From: Jiangella endophytica
Lineage (GTDB): Bacteria > Actinomycetota > Actinomycetes > Jiangellales > Jiangellaceae
Length of the DNA: 64,000 nucleotides
Reading direction: 5' to 3'
Assembly (NCBI RefSeq): GCF_003427025.1
Contig: NZ_QVAI01000005.1
Coordinates: 124,001 to 188,000, forward strand
This document shows, piece after piece, positions 42,048 through 51,249 of this stretch (positions are counted from its first letter, which is position 1; every line of letters starts with the position of its first letter). The translations under genes and the position numbers were made by a program. Below the pieces are notes generated by a model that searched no databases, was not told where the DNA came from, and saw only the letters and a list, made by a program, of their open reading frames with translations.

Positions 42048-44702
42048 GTGATCGTCTCCGCCCCGGCCCGTCGTCTCCGGGTCTGGTCCACGCTCGCCCT
42101 GGGCGTCGTCGCCGCCCTGAGCACCATGTCGCTGTCCGCCGCGCCCGAACCGGCGGCCGCGGCCGAACCCGTCACGGACACCGCGCCGGCAGCGCTCGCC
42201 GACGGACCCGCTCCGCCGCTCCCCGGATACGAGCTGGCCTGGGCGGACGAGTTCGACGGCGTCAACAGCGACGGCACCGGACTCGACACCGGCGACTGGT
42301 ACTACCGCGAGGGCGAGAAGGTCATCTGTTCCAACAGCCCGGACAACGTCACGGTCTCCGGCGGCCTGCTGCACATCGCGCTGAAGCGCGAGGACCGCAA
42401 CGGCATGCCGTACACCTGCGGCGGCGTCATCAGCAAGGAGTGGTTCGGCTACGGCTACTACGAGACCCGCGCCCAGCTCTGGGGCGACCAGGGCTTCCAC
42501 TCGGCCATGTGGACGACCGGCCTCGGCGACAGCATGCCGGACGCGCCGCTCTACAAGGGACCCAACAACCGGGTGAACGAGATCGACGGGTTCGAGATCG
42601 ACTCGCACGCGCCCGATCGCGTCCAGCACCACTCCCACTGGTTCGTGCCCGAGCACATCGGCAACCAGGGCGGCGTCTACGTCGGCCCGGACAGCTCCGA
42701 CGGCTATCACACGTACGGCTTCGAGTGGCGGCCGGACGAGATCCGCTGGTACGTCGACGGCGTCCTCGCCCGGGTGCAGCCCTACGCGGGGCCGCACGGT
42801 CTGCAGAGCATCTGGCTGACGACGCTCGGCTACACCGCTCCGGTCGACGAAACCCACCTTCCCGGCGTCACCACCTGGGACTACTTCCGCTACTACGCGC
42901 CGACCGACGACGGCGAGCGCGCGACGCCCGGCAGCGTCGTCGTCGACAACGGCGAGCCCGGCTACGCCGAAAACGGCAGCTGGTCGGACACCGGGGAGGC
43001 GTTCGGCTACCAGGACCGCGAGACCCGCCGATCGACGGAGGCCGGCGCGACGGCCGCGTGGACGCCGAAGCTCACCGCGGCCGGGCAGCACGAGGTGTAC
43101 GTCTGGAACCCGAGCTTCCTGGCCACCGGGCACACGGCCGCCCGCTACACCGTCACCCACGCGGGCGGGACCACCGACGTCGTGGTCGACCAGCGCACGG
43201 CCGGCCAGCGTTGGGTCAGCCTCGGCTCGTTCGAGCTGACGCCTGGGGCGGGGCACGGCGTGCGGGTCGCGGGTGATCCGGCCGGCAACGGCACGCTGCG
43301 GGCCGACGCGGCCAGATTCACCCCCGCGGTGGTCGTGGACGACGGCGGCACCGGCTACACCGAATCGGGGACCTGGGCCGGGTCGTCGACGGTGACCGGC
43401 TGGCTGGGCACCGGCACCCGCTACGCAAGCGGCTCCAGCTCGACCGCCCGCTGGACGCCCGACCTACCCGCGAGCAGCACGTACGACGTCTACGCATGGA
43501 CTCCGGGCAACGAGTTGAACACCGGCGCCGCGCGGTTCACCGTCACCCACGCCGGCGGCACGACAGTGGTCCCGGCCGACGGCGTCAGCGACCGGTGGAC
43601 GTACCTCGGCCGGTACTCCTTCGCCGCCGGCAGCGGCGGCCACGTCGAGCTGGGCAAGGACTACGGCGTCACCGGGTTCCTGCGAGCCGACGCGGTGAAG
43701 TTCGTCCCGGTGCCCACGGCGCGCGACACGGCGCCGCAACCGCCTGCCGGGGTGCGCGGGACCGTCAACGCGATCCCGGCCACCGGCGACGCCGTGCTGA
43801 TGTGGCACTGGCGGCCGGTCCGGGATTCCGACGTCGTCGGCTACCACGTCTACCTCGACGGGCAGCGGGTGAGCTGGCAGCCGGTGGTGCGCCCGTGGTT
43901 CCGGATGCGCGAGATGCTCGCGGGGCAGCGCCACCAGATCACGGTGACCGCCGTCGACAGCGCCGGGCGTGAGTCGGCGCCGTCCGTCGCGGCGTCGGTC
44001 CGCATCCCGGTCGACACCCGAGCGCCCGCCACCCCCACTGGGCTGGTCGGCGAGGCGGCGAACGGACGAGCGATCCTCTACTGGTCGCAGAACGCCGAGC
44101 TCGACCTGCTCGGGTACAACGTCTACGCCGACGGGCGGTTGGTGAACGCGAAGGGACCGGTCGGCCACATCGCGGACCCGAGCTTCACTCAGCTCGGCTT
44201 CCCGATCGAGGAACTGGCGAACGGCGAGGCGCACCGGCTGGAGATCCGCGCCGTCGACCTGTCCGGCAACGAGTCGGCGCCGGCCACCGTCGCCGTCACC
44301 CCGCTGCCGATGAGCATCGTCGGCGTCAGCGACGCCGGGTACGCGGAGCAGGGCACATGGACCGGATCGAGCGTGCCGGGCTGGCTGCGCTCCAGCACCC
44401 GGACCAGCAACCTCACGACGGCGACGGCCACCTGGCGACCGGACCTGCCCACGTCCGGCAGCTACGACGTGTACGCCTGGGTCCCCCACCACGCCAACAG
44501 CAGCACCGGCGCCCGCTACACCGTCACGCACCAGGCCGGCGCCGACAGCGTCGACATCGACCAGACCAGCGGCGGGAACCAGTGGATCCGGCTCGGCCGG
44601 TTCGACTTCGCCGCGGGAACCGGCGGCGACGTCACGATTTCCAACGCCGCCCGCAGCGGCTATCTGCGCACCAGCGCCGTGAAGTTCGTCCCGGCCGGCT
44701 GA
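42048..44702 (+). CDS. large secreted GH16 enzyme with golvesin-like and FnIII domains
   Basis: An 884-residue modular enzyme. After the signal peptide (LWSTLALGVVAALSTMSL) comes a GH16 domain with catalytic E178-I-D180-G-F-E183. Golvesin-like modules follow at about 300-425, 428-560 and 755-884, and two fibronectin type III-like domains (VNAIPATGDAVLMWHW and ATPTGLVGEAANGRAILYW) lie at about 562-750. The signature YTESGTW...DVYAW...LRADAVKF recurs in each module. The GTG start at 42048 has AGGAGG 7 nt upstream. A palindromic repeat follows directly. Confidence 0.92.
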   Translation: MIVSAPARRLRVWSTLALGVVAALSTMSLSAAPEPAAAAEPVTDTAPAALADGPAPPLPGYELAWADEFDGVNSDGTGLDTGDWYYREGEKVICSNSPDNVTVSGGLLHIALKREDRNGMPYTCGGVISKEWFGYGYYETRAQLWGDQGFHSAMWTTGLGDSMPDAPLYKGPNNRVNEIDGFEIDSHAPDRVQHHSHWFVPEHIGNQGGVYVGPDSSDGYHTYGFEWRPDEIRWYVDGVLARVQPYAGPHGLQSIWLTTLGYTAPVDETHLPGVTTWDYFRYYAPTDDGERATPGSVVVDNGEPGYAENGSWSDTGEAFGYQDRETRRSTEAGATAAWTPKLTAAGQHEVYVWNPSFLATGHTAARYTVTHAGGTTDVVVDQRTAGQRWVSLGSFELTPGAGHGVRVAGDPAGNGTLRADAARFTPAVVVDDGGTGYTESGTWAGSSTVTGWLGTGTRYASGSSSTARWTPDLPASSTYDVYAWTPGNELNTGAARFTVTHAGGTTVVPADGVSDRWTYLGRYSFAAGSGGHVELGKDYGVTGFLRADAVKFVPVPTARDTAPQPPAGVRGTVNAIPATGDAVLMWHWRPVRDSDVVGYHVYLDGQRVSWQPVVRPWFRMREMLAGQRHQITVTAVDSAGRESAPSVAASVRIPVDTRAPATPTGLVGEAANGRAILYWSQNAELDLLGYNVYADGRLVNAKGPVGHIADPSFTQLGFPIEELANGEAHRLEIRAVDLSGNESAPATVAVTPLPMSIVGVSDAGYAEQGTWTGSSVPGWLRSSTRTSNLTTATATWRPDLPTSGSYDVYAWVPHHANSSTGARYTVTHQAGADSVDIDQTSGGNQWIRLGRFDFAAGTGGDVTISNAARSGYLRTSAVKFVPAG

Positions 44703-44705
44703 CGA

Positions 44706-44794
44706 GGAATGATCACGTCAAGTTGGTGTCTTCCCGCTTCCCCAGGAATGCATGCCTGGGGAGGCGGGAAGACCCATGCTCAACGTGATCATTC
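44706..44794. repeat. palindromic intergenic repeat, short form
   Basis: An 89-nt near-perfect palindrome between convergent GH16 and GH38 genes. The ends GAATGATCACGT and ACGTGATCATTC match the terminal repeats of 37259-37440. Inside, GTCTTCCCGC pairs with GCGGGAAGAC and CCCCAGG pairs with CCTGGGG around a TGCATG core (44748-44753). It reaches into the alpha-mannosidase stop codon. Likely a bidirectional terminator. Confidence 0.85.
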
Positions 44795-47700
44795 AGGGGC
44801 GGCGGAGGCGGAGCGTCACGATCTGGAACGGCCGCAGCCGCAGGGTGACGGCGTCACCGCCGCCGACCAGCGCGGTCGCCTCGACGGGCCGCTCGAGCAG
44901 GTCGGCCTCCTCGACGCCGGCCACCGGGAACGACGGCGTCAGCGTGGCGGCCGCGCGCCCGCCGCCCGCCTCGTAGAGCCGGACGACGACGTCGCCGGAG
45001 CGGTCGTCGGCCAGCTTGACCGCCGACACCACGACGGACCCGCCGGACACCCGGACCAGCGGCTCCACCTCGTGACCGGCGCCCTCGACCAGCCGGGCCG
45101 GCAGGTTGAGCGCGTAGCCCTCGCGCACCGCGTCGTCGATCGTCGCGCCCGGCACCAGGGAGTACCGCAGCGTGTGCACGCCCTGGTCGGTTTCGGGGTC
45201 CGGGTACCGCGGCGCCCGCAGCAGCGACAGCCGCACAGTGGTCGTCGTCCCGCCCGACGGCGACGCGCCGCGGCGCACGTCGTGACCGTAGGTCGAGTCG
45301 TTGACCAGCGCGACGCCGTAGCCGGGCTCCTCCAGGTGCACGAACCGGTGCGCGCACACCTCGAACCGCGCCGCGTCCCAGGACGTGTTCTCGTGCGTCG
45401 GGCGGAAGTGGTGCCCGAACTGCGTCTCGTACGCGGCCCGCTGCGTCTGCACGTCCAGCGGGAACGCCGCCTTGAGGAACTTCTCCCGCTCGTGCCAGTC
45501 GACCTCGGTGGCGACGTCGACGCGCCTGGCGCCGGGCTCGAGGGCGATCTCCTGGACGATGTGCGAGTCGCCGAAACGCCGCGCGACGCGGACGGTACCG
45601 CCGTCGGCGCTCAACTCGTCCACCTCGACGAGGTCGGTGACGGTGTTGCGGTAGAACTCGTCGACGTCCCAGGCGTCCCACTGGTTGGGCAGGTCCTGGT
45701 GCAGTTGCAGCAGGTTGCCGGGACCCGCGAGCACCTCGCGGCCGGCCTCGAGGTCGAGCACCGACGTGAGCAGCCCGCGGCCGTCGACGGTGACCCGCAG
45801 CAGGCCGTTGTCGAGGACGTACCCGCCGTCGGCCGCGACCACCTCCGTCGACGGCGCCGGCTCGGCCGCCGGCAGCGCCACGGGCACCCCGGCGAAGGCC
45901 GGCACGTCGCAGCGTCCGTGCGGCGCGGCGTTGAACGCGACGGTGGTGTCGCCGTCGCCGGCCAGTGCGTGCTGGGCCCGCTCGATGATCTCGGTCAGCT
46001 CGGCCGCGATACCGGCGTACTGGTCCTGCGCCTCGCGGTGCACCCAGGCGATCGACGAGCCGGGCAGGATGTCGTGGAACTGGTTGAGCAGGACCAGCTT
46101 CCAGATGCGGTCCAGGTCGTCGTAGGGATACTCGGCCCGGCCCGCCACGGCCGCCGTCGCCGACCACAGCTCGGCCTCGTGCAGCAGGTGCTCGCTGCGC
46201 CGGTTGCCCTGCTTGGTCTTGGCCTGCGACGTGTACGTGGCGCGGTGGATCTCCAGGTACAGCTCGCCGGACCACACCGGCGCGTCGGGGTACTCGGCCT
46301 CGGCGCCGGCGAAGAAGTCGGCCGGCTTCTCGATCGCGACCCGCGGCGAGCCCTCGAGGTCCGCCGTCCGGCGCGCCTGGGCGATCATCTCGCGGGTGGG
46401 GCCGCCACCGCCGTCGCCCCAGCCGAACGGAACCAGCGAGCGGTTCGCGTCGCCCTTGTCGCGGAAGTTGCGGACCGCGTGCGCCAGTTCACCGCCGGAC
46501 AGGTCGGAGTTGTAGGTGTCGACCGGCGGGAAGTGGGTGAAGACGCGGGTGCCGTCGAGCCCCTCCCACCAGAACGTGTGGTGCGGGAAGACGTTCTGCT
46601 TGTTCCAGGAGATCTTCTGGGTGAGGAACCAGCGCGACCCGGACAGCGTCACCAGTTGCGGCAGCGCCGGCGAGTAGCCGAAGGAGTCCGGCAGCCAGAC
46701 CTCCTGCGTGTCGATGCCGAACGTCTCCAGGAAGTACCGCTTGCCGTGGACCAACTGCCGGGCCATCGCCTCGGAACCGGGCAGGTTGGTGTCCGACTCG
46801 ACCCACATGCCGCCGACGGGGATGAACCGGCCGCCCTTGACCTGCGCCGCGACCCGTTCGAAGACCTCCGGACGGTGCTCCTCGATCCAGGCGTACTGCT
46901 GCGCCGACGACATCGCGTAGACGAGGTCCGGGTACTCGTCGAGCAGGCTGACCACGTTCGACGTCGTACGCGCGACCTTGCGGACGGTCTCGCGCACCGG
47001 CCACAGCCACGCGGAGTCGATGTGCGCGTGCCCGACGGCGGAGAGGCGGTGCGCGCTGGCGTTGGCCGGCTTGGTGAGGACGTCGGTGAGCTCGGCCCGG
47101 GCGGCGCTCGCGGTCGCGGCGATGTCCTGCAGGTCCAGCGCGTCCAGCGCCCGCTCGACGGCGCGCAGCAGCTGCCACCGGCGCGGCTCGCCCTCGGGCA
47201 GCTGCGGCATCAGGCCGCCGATCGCCTCGAAGTCCTGCCAGAGCTCCCACACGTCCTGCTCGAACACGGTGACGTCGGCCCGGTTGATGCGGTACAGCGG
47301 CTCACCGCCGGCGGTCGACTTGTCGCCGAGCGGCGTGATCGCGAACGGCGTCGCGCCGTCGAACACCTGCGGGTTCGCGGCCGCCTCGACGTAGAGGTCG
47401 ATCCGCTCACCGCCGCTGACCGGGCCACCGACCGGCAGCCACGCGTTGCGCGGGTGCAGGCCCTTCACCACCGTGCCGTCCGGGCGGTACGCGAGCCCTT
47501 CGGCCTGGAAGCCCGGCGAGTGGTCCGCCCAGCCCAGGTCCAGGACCAGCTCGACCCGCCGTCCCGCCGCCTCGGCCGGCACCTCGCCGGTCACGTGGAA
47601 CCACGACGTGCCCCACGGCGGACCCCACCGCTCACCCACCTCGACCGGGGCGTAGAGGCCGTCGCCGACCGCCTCGCCGCCCGGCAGCGCGGCCTGCGGC

Positions 47701-47840
47701 GGCACCGGTTCGCCCTGGCCCCCGTCGACGTGCCAGACCGTCAGGGACAGGGGGGCGACCGTGCGGTGGACGGCCGGCCTGAGCCGCTGGCCCAGGACTC
47801 GTTTCAGGCGGTTCTCGACCAGGGCGCGGTTGTCATGCAT
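44793..47840 (-). CDS. alpha-mannosidase, GH38
   Basis: A 1015-residue GH38 alpha-mannosidase. The N-terminal catalytic region holds SAVGHAHIDSAWLWPVRET (zinc ligands His and Asp) and a catalytic aspartate region WVESDTNLPG. A three-helix bundle and long beta-sandwich C-terminal domains follow. ATG 47840 has GGAAG about 7 nt upstream; the longer frame reads into a charged, unlikely leader. It is convergent with GH16 genes. Together they look like polysaccharide- or glycan-degrading equipment. Confidence 0.92.
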   Translation of the reverse strand: MHDNRALVENRLKRVLGQRLRPAVHRTVAPLSLTVWHVDGGQGEPVPPQAALPGGEAVGDGLYAPVEVGERWGPPWGTSWFHVTGEVPAEAAGRRVELVLDLGWADHSPGFQAEGLAYRPDGTVVKGLHPRNAWLPVGGPVSGGERIDLYVEAAANPQVFDGATPFAITPLGDKSTAGGEPLYRINRADVTVFEQDVWELWQDFEAIGGLMPQLPEGEPRRWQLLRAVERALDALDLQDIAATASAARAELTDVLTKPANASAHRLSAVGHAHIDSAWLWPVRETVRKVARTTSNVVSLLDEYPDLVYAMSSAQQYAWIEEHRPEVFERVAAQVKGGRFIPVGGMWVESDTNLPGSEAMARQLVHGKRYFLETFGIDTQEVWLPDSFGYSPALPQLVTLSGSRWFLTQKISWNKQNVFPHHTFWWEGLDGTRVFTHFPPVDTYNSDLSGGELAHAVRNFRDKGDANRSLVPFGWGDGGGGPTREMIAQARRTADLEGSPRVAIEKPADFFAGAEAEYPDAPVWSGELYLEIHRATYTSQAKTKQGNRRSEHLLHEAELWSATAAVAGRAEYPYDDLDRIWKLVLLNQFHDILPGSSIAWVHREAQDQYAGIAAELTEIIERAQHALAGDGDTTVAFNAAPHGRCDVPAFAGVPVALPAAEPAPSTEVVAADGGYVLDNGLLRVTVDGRGLLTSVLDLEAGREVLAGPGNLLQLHQDLPNQWDAWDVDEFYRNTVTDLVEVDELSADGGTVRVARRFGDSHIVQEIALEPGARRVDVATEVDWHEREKFLKAAFPLDVQTQRAAYETQFGHHFRPTHENTSWDAARFEVCAHRFVHLEEPGYGVALVNDSTYGHDVRRGASPSGGTTTTVRLSLLRAPRYPDPETDQGVHTLRYSLVPGATIDDAVREGYALNLPARLVEGAGHEVEPLVRVSGGSVVVSAVKLADDRSGDVVVRLYEAGGGRAAATLTPSFPVAGVEEADLLERPVEATALVGGGDAVTLRLRPFQIVTLRLRRP

Positions 47841-47964
47841 GCGGGCTTCCAGCCTCCGTCGGATGGACTGCGATGCGGGCTCCGGGCACTTCGGCGCAGA
47901 CCCGGACGACAACGTTACGGCGTTGTGGGAACGTCCCCACAGCGAGCCACGCGGCTCGCTCCGC

Positions 47965-49002
47965 TCACTCCGCGCAGCGGACGGCGTCGATCGAGCCGGT
48001 CAGCTCCGACGTCGTCAGATACCCGCAGCCGTCGGCCAGATGGGCGACGGTCTCGGCCTGCAACACGTTGCCGGGCGGGACGCGGCGCAGCGGCCAGTCC
48101 GGGAACGACGCGACGTCGGCGCCGGGCTCCGGCGACCGGTACTCCAGCACCTCGTCGTACGTGCGCAGCAGCACCCGGCCGGCCTCGAGATCGGCCGACG
48201 CGTCCGTGACGACGTTGCCGACCAGGCCCGCGAGGAACCCGTCCTCCGGCTCCGGCAGCTCGATCTCGCCGAGCAGCGCCAGCTCACCACCGTCGGCCGG
48301 GCCGCGGTACAGCCGGGTGGTCCCGGTCTCGCCGGTGTCGCTGTCGAACGGCGCCTTGCTGACGATCAACGGCCGGCCGTCCGGGTCCACGAACAGCGCC
48401 TCGGCATCGGTCGGCCCGTCCTCGTACCGGAACTCCAACGCGTCGGCGTCGACGGTCGCGGGCGGGTCGTCGAGGTCCGGCTCCGGCGATCGGTAGACGA
48501 CGACGTGGTCGCGGCCGACGTGATCGCCGATGTCGCCGACGTACAGGCAGGACGCGTCCGGATCGTCGCCGCACGGGCCGACGGCCAGCGCCTCGGCGTT
48601 CTCGGCGTCCATCCCGGCCAGCTCGATCCGGGCGACCAGCGTGCCGTCCTCATGGACCACCGCCACCTCCGACGTGCCGGCCTCGTCGCTGACGACGTAG
48701 TACAGCCCCGGCGTGCGGACGCTCGCCGCCATGCCGCTGACCTCGACGACGGTGTCCTCCGTGAGGGTGCCGACGGTCTCGGCGTCGCCGTAGCACGGGC
48801 TGTCACAGTCCAGCGACGGGTCGGACGACGGCTCACCAGACGTCTCCGGAGAGGGGTGCGCACGGCTGTCTTCGGGAGTAGCCCCGGCGGAGGGTGAGCC
48901 GTTCTCCGTCGAATCCGGAGCCGAGCCCGAGCAGGCCGCGAGCTGCAGAGCAGCCGCAACCGTCACGACAAGCACACGACTCCCCGTTCCCCCACGTGTC
49001 AC
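47965..49002 (-). CDS. lipoprotein with probable beta-propeller domain
   Basis: A 345-residue lipoprotein. The lipobox LAAC is at residues 21-24 when starting from GTG 49002; an upstream start at 49056 would give an unusually long 42-residue signal. A Ser/Thr/Pro/Glu-rich linker follows, then repeated strands (YYVVSDEAGTSEVAVVHEDG, CLYVGDIGDHVGRDHVVVY, EALFVDPDGRPLIVSK) resembling a beta-propeller. Function unknown. Confidence 0.75.
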   Translation of the reverse strand: MTRGGTGSRVLVVTVAAALQLAACSGSAPDSTENGSPSAGATPEDSRAHPSPETSGEPSSDPSLDCDSPCYGDAETVGTLTEDTVVEVSGMAASVRTPGLYYVVSDEAGTSEVAVVHEDGTLVARIELAGMDAENAEALAVGPCGDDPDASCLYVGDIGDHVGRDHVVVYRSPEPDLDDPPATVDADALEFRYEDGPTDAEALFVDPDGRPLIVSKAPFDSDTGETGTTRLYRGPADGGELALLGEIELPEPEDGFLAGLVGNVVTDASADLEAGRVLLRTYDEVLEYRSPEPGADVASFPDWPLRRVPPGNVLQAETVAHLADGCGYLTTSELTGSIDAVRCAE

Positions 49003-49134
49003 GGAGGCGCGCAAGATTTTTCTCCGTTTCCTTCCCGTTTGACCGGCGCCGGACATAGCCTCGTGTCAAGAGCGGCACCATTCTCGCCCCCCGGGGTGGT
49101 GCCGCTCGGTGTGTGCGGCCCGGCGTGGCGCGCG

Positions 49135-49722
49135 TCAGGCCGAGGCCACGTCGCGCAGGTGCTCCGTCAGCCCGAGCACGTCGCGCACCACCTGCAGCAG
49201 CTGCGGCCGCAACTCCGCGTTCGAGACGTCGGGCAGCGCCAGGATCGAGACGATGACACCCAGCGCGGCCGACGTCCGCACCCGTTGCTCGATCGACAGA
49301 TCGCCGTTGGCCAGCAGCGCCGCCAGCCTGGTGTCGTTGGCGCGCATGTGGTCGAGCAGGGTCGAGTTGGAGACTCCCGCGAGGTCGTTCATCGCATAGG
49401 TGGCGACCCGCCGATGGGCCAGCAGGAGGTCGATGTAGCGCTCGATGAGCGTCAGCCGCCAGCCCGGGCTGCCGATCTCGGCGGTGTTCGATTCGGCGTC
49501 GGCGATGATCCAGTCCTCGCCGTCGACCATCGGCCGCAACAGGTCGTCGAGAATCTCCACCTTCGTCCGGTAGTGGTAATAGACCGCAGCCTTGGTGATT
49601 CCGAGCGCGTCGGCGATCTCACGCAGCGTCGATCGCTCGTAGCCCTGCCGGGAGAACAGGTCGAGCGCGACCTCGCGGATGTTTCCGGCCGTATCCGCGC
49701 CGGGTCGTCCCTCGTCGGTCAT
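49135..49722 (-). CDS. TetR family repressor
   Basis: A 195-residue TetR regulator. The N-terminal HTH (STLREIADALGITKAAVYYHYRTKVEIL) is at about 36-63 and a variable ligand domain follows. ATG 49722 (MTDEGRPG) fits the family; a frame extending to 49965 would cover the operators. Divergent from the PAP2 phosphatase gene across two matched palindromes, so it probably represses both genes. Confidence 0.92.
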   Translation of the reverse strand: MTDEGRPGADTAGNIREVALDLFSRQGYERSTLREIADALGITKAAVYYHYRTKVEILDDLLRPMVDGEDWIIADAESNTAEIGSPGWRLTLIERYIDLLLAHRRVATYAMNDLAGVSNSTLLDHMRANDTRLAALLANGDLSIEQRVRTSAALGVIVSILALPDVSNAELRPQLLQVVRDVLGLTEHLRDVASA

Positions 49723-49777
49723 CTCCGTCGCCGCCTCGCTGATCGGGAAGTGAGGGCGGCCACACAATACGTTAACT

Positions 49778-49837
49778 ACTTGCCGGCCGACAAGTGCCGC
49801 CGTAGCGTGAGACTCAAGCACTTGTCGGCCGACAAGT
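49778..49837. promoter_or_regulatory. two TetR-type operators
   Basis: ACTTGCCGGCCGACAAGT at 49778-49795 and the perfect palindrome ACTTGTCGGCCGACAAGT at 49820-49837, centre to centre 42 bp (about four helical turns). They lie between the divergent tetR and PAP2 genes. They are the likely binding sites of the adjacent TetR. Confidence 0.85.
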
Positions 49838-49894
49838 AGAGGCAACTTCAAGGGGGCGCTGGCGCTCCTCGCACGTCGCCAGCATGGAGGACCG

Positions 49895-50773
49895 ATGGCC
49901 TCGGAGACCATGTCCCGGCGCCCGCCCACGCTGCGCCGGGTCCGCAAAGACACACGACTCGCCACGGCCGCGAAGGAGATCGCGTTTCTCCTGTCGGCCG
50001 CACTTCTCTACACACTCGTCCGCGGCCTCACCAGCGACCGTGTCGACGCCGCGTTCCGGCACGCCGATGACGTCATCTCGTTCGAGAAGGCGCTCGGGAT
50101 CCACGTCGAGACCGAGCTGCAGAGCCTGATCCTCGACCACGAATGGGCGGTCGACGCCGCCAACGGGTTCTACATCTACGGCTACTGGCCGGTGTTCGTG
50201 CTCACGCTGGTCTGGCTGATCGCCCGGCGGCCGGCGGCATATCCGTTCTACCGGAACGCGTTGCTCGCGTCCGGGGCGTTCAGCCTGGTCATCTTCGCGT
50301 TCTATCCGCTCGCGCCGCCGCGGTTCCTGCCCTGGCACGGTTTCGTCGACACCATCTCGCAACAGGCGCCGACCTACCGCGAGATGAACTCGCCCACGTT
50401 CGTCAACGAGTACGCCGCCATGCCGAGCCTGCACTTCGGCTGGATCCTGCTGCTGGGCATCGCCTGGGTGGCGCTGTCGCGAGTGCTCGTCGTCCGCATC
50501 ATCGGCGCGACGATGCCGCTGCTGATGTTCGCCGCCATCGTCCTCACCGGCAACCACTACGTCGTCGACGCGATCGTCGGTGGTGGCGTGGTCGTCGCCG
50601 GCATCGGGGTCGCAGTACTGATCGAGCGGTTCAAACGGCAGCGCGCCGTCCAGGCCGCCATCCAGGACGCCCACTCCTCGGCCTCCGGCGACGACGACAC
50701 CCCGGACGACGACGCGGCGGACGGCGGGACCATCCCCACGCAACGCACCCCGAACCTCTCGCGGGTTCGCTGA
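49895..50773 (+). CDS. PAP2-type membrane phosphatase
   Basis: A 292-residue membrane protein with about six helices and PAP2 signature motifs: FYPLAPPRFLPW, MPSLHFGWILL (SxxH), and TGNHYVVDAIVGG (catalytic histidine and aspartate). Homologues dephosphorylate lipid phosphates or transfer inositol phosphate (AUR1-like). An acidic low-complexity tail follows. Start ATG 49895. Transcribed away from tetR. Confidence 0.88.
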   Translation: MASETMSRRPPTLRRVRKDTRLATAAKEIAFLLSAALLYTLVRGLTSDRVDAAFRHADDVISFEKALGIHVETELQSLILDHEWAVDAANGFYIYGYWPVFVLTLVWLIARRPAAYPFYRNALLASGAFSLVIFAFYPLAPPRFLPWHGFVDTISQQAPTYREMNSPTFVNEYAAMPSLHFGWILLLGIAWVALSRVLVVRIIGATMPLLMFAAIVLTGNHYVVDAIVGGGVVVAGIGVAVLIERFKRQRAVQAAIQDAHSSASGDDDTPDDDAADGGTIPTQRTPNLSRVR

Positions 50774-50785
50774 CGTCCGGCTGGT

Positions 50786-50814
50786 CACTGGGGCCGGACT
50801 ACCCGGCTCCAGTG
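50786..50814 (+). terminator. hairpin downstream of PAP2 gene
   Basis: CACTGGGGCCGG (50786-50797) and CCGGCTCCAGTG (50803-50814) pair at 11 of 12 positions around a 5-nt loop. It lies 12 nt after the PAP2 stop. Confidence 0.6.
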
Positions 50815-51189
50815 GCTTGCGGCGCGGGCACGCCACCCAGCTGCCACCGGACCCGCCACGCCGCCCTCTGACGCCACCCAGCCCACCGGGCGGCGCTCAC
50901 TCGACCGGCGCGCACCAAGGTGGCCGCGAACCGTCCGCAGCTCCCGACCGGTCACCCGACGCATCGTGAGCCACCAACCCACCACCCGGCACGCGCCCGC
51001 TCCCGCCGCACCACCTGCGGACCCGCCACATCCGCCACATCCACACCGCCGGACAGCGGCCCCACCCGGCAGTCACCTCCGGTCCGGTCGCCACAGCGCG
51101 ACCGACCCACCGGCCACCGCCCGGCGCGCAGCCCGCCCCGCGCGGCCGTCCGCCCGAAGCAGCCTCGTCCACACCTGAACGCACAGCAA

Positions 51190-51221
51190 CGGCGACGGGG
51201 GCACCGTTGACCCCGTCGCCG
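51190..51221 (-). terminator. hairpin downstream of MFS gene
   Basis: CGGCGACGGGG at 51190-51200 is perfectly complementary to CCCCGTCGCCG at 51211-51221, with a 10-nt loop. It lies about 30 nt past the MFS stop. Confidence 0.7.
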
Positions 51222-51249
51222 CCGGCGTACCGGATGGGCGGTCCGCCCG

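Larger units (their letters stand above)
50774..51249. other. 476-bp gap, no gene, with two hairpins
   Basis: No supported gene between the convergent PAP2 and MFS genes. The frames here are proline/arginine-rich, without a plausible start context. It contains a hairpin after PAP2 (50786-50814) and one before the MFS stop (51190-51221). Nothing else is visible in the rest. Confidence 0.7.

Noticed and set aside
50881-51180. Plus-strand proline-rich ORFs between PAP2 and MFS genes
   Set aside because: No start context, and the translation shows the biased composition of non-coding GC-rich DNA.
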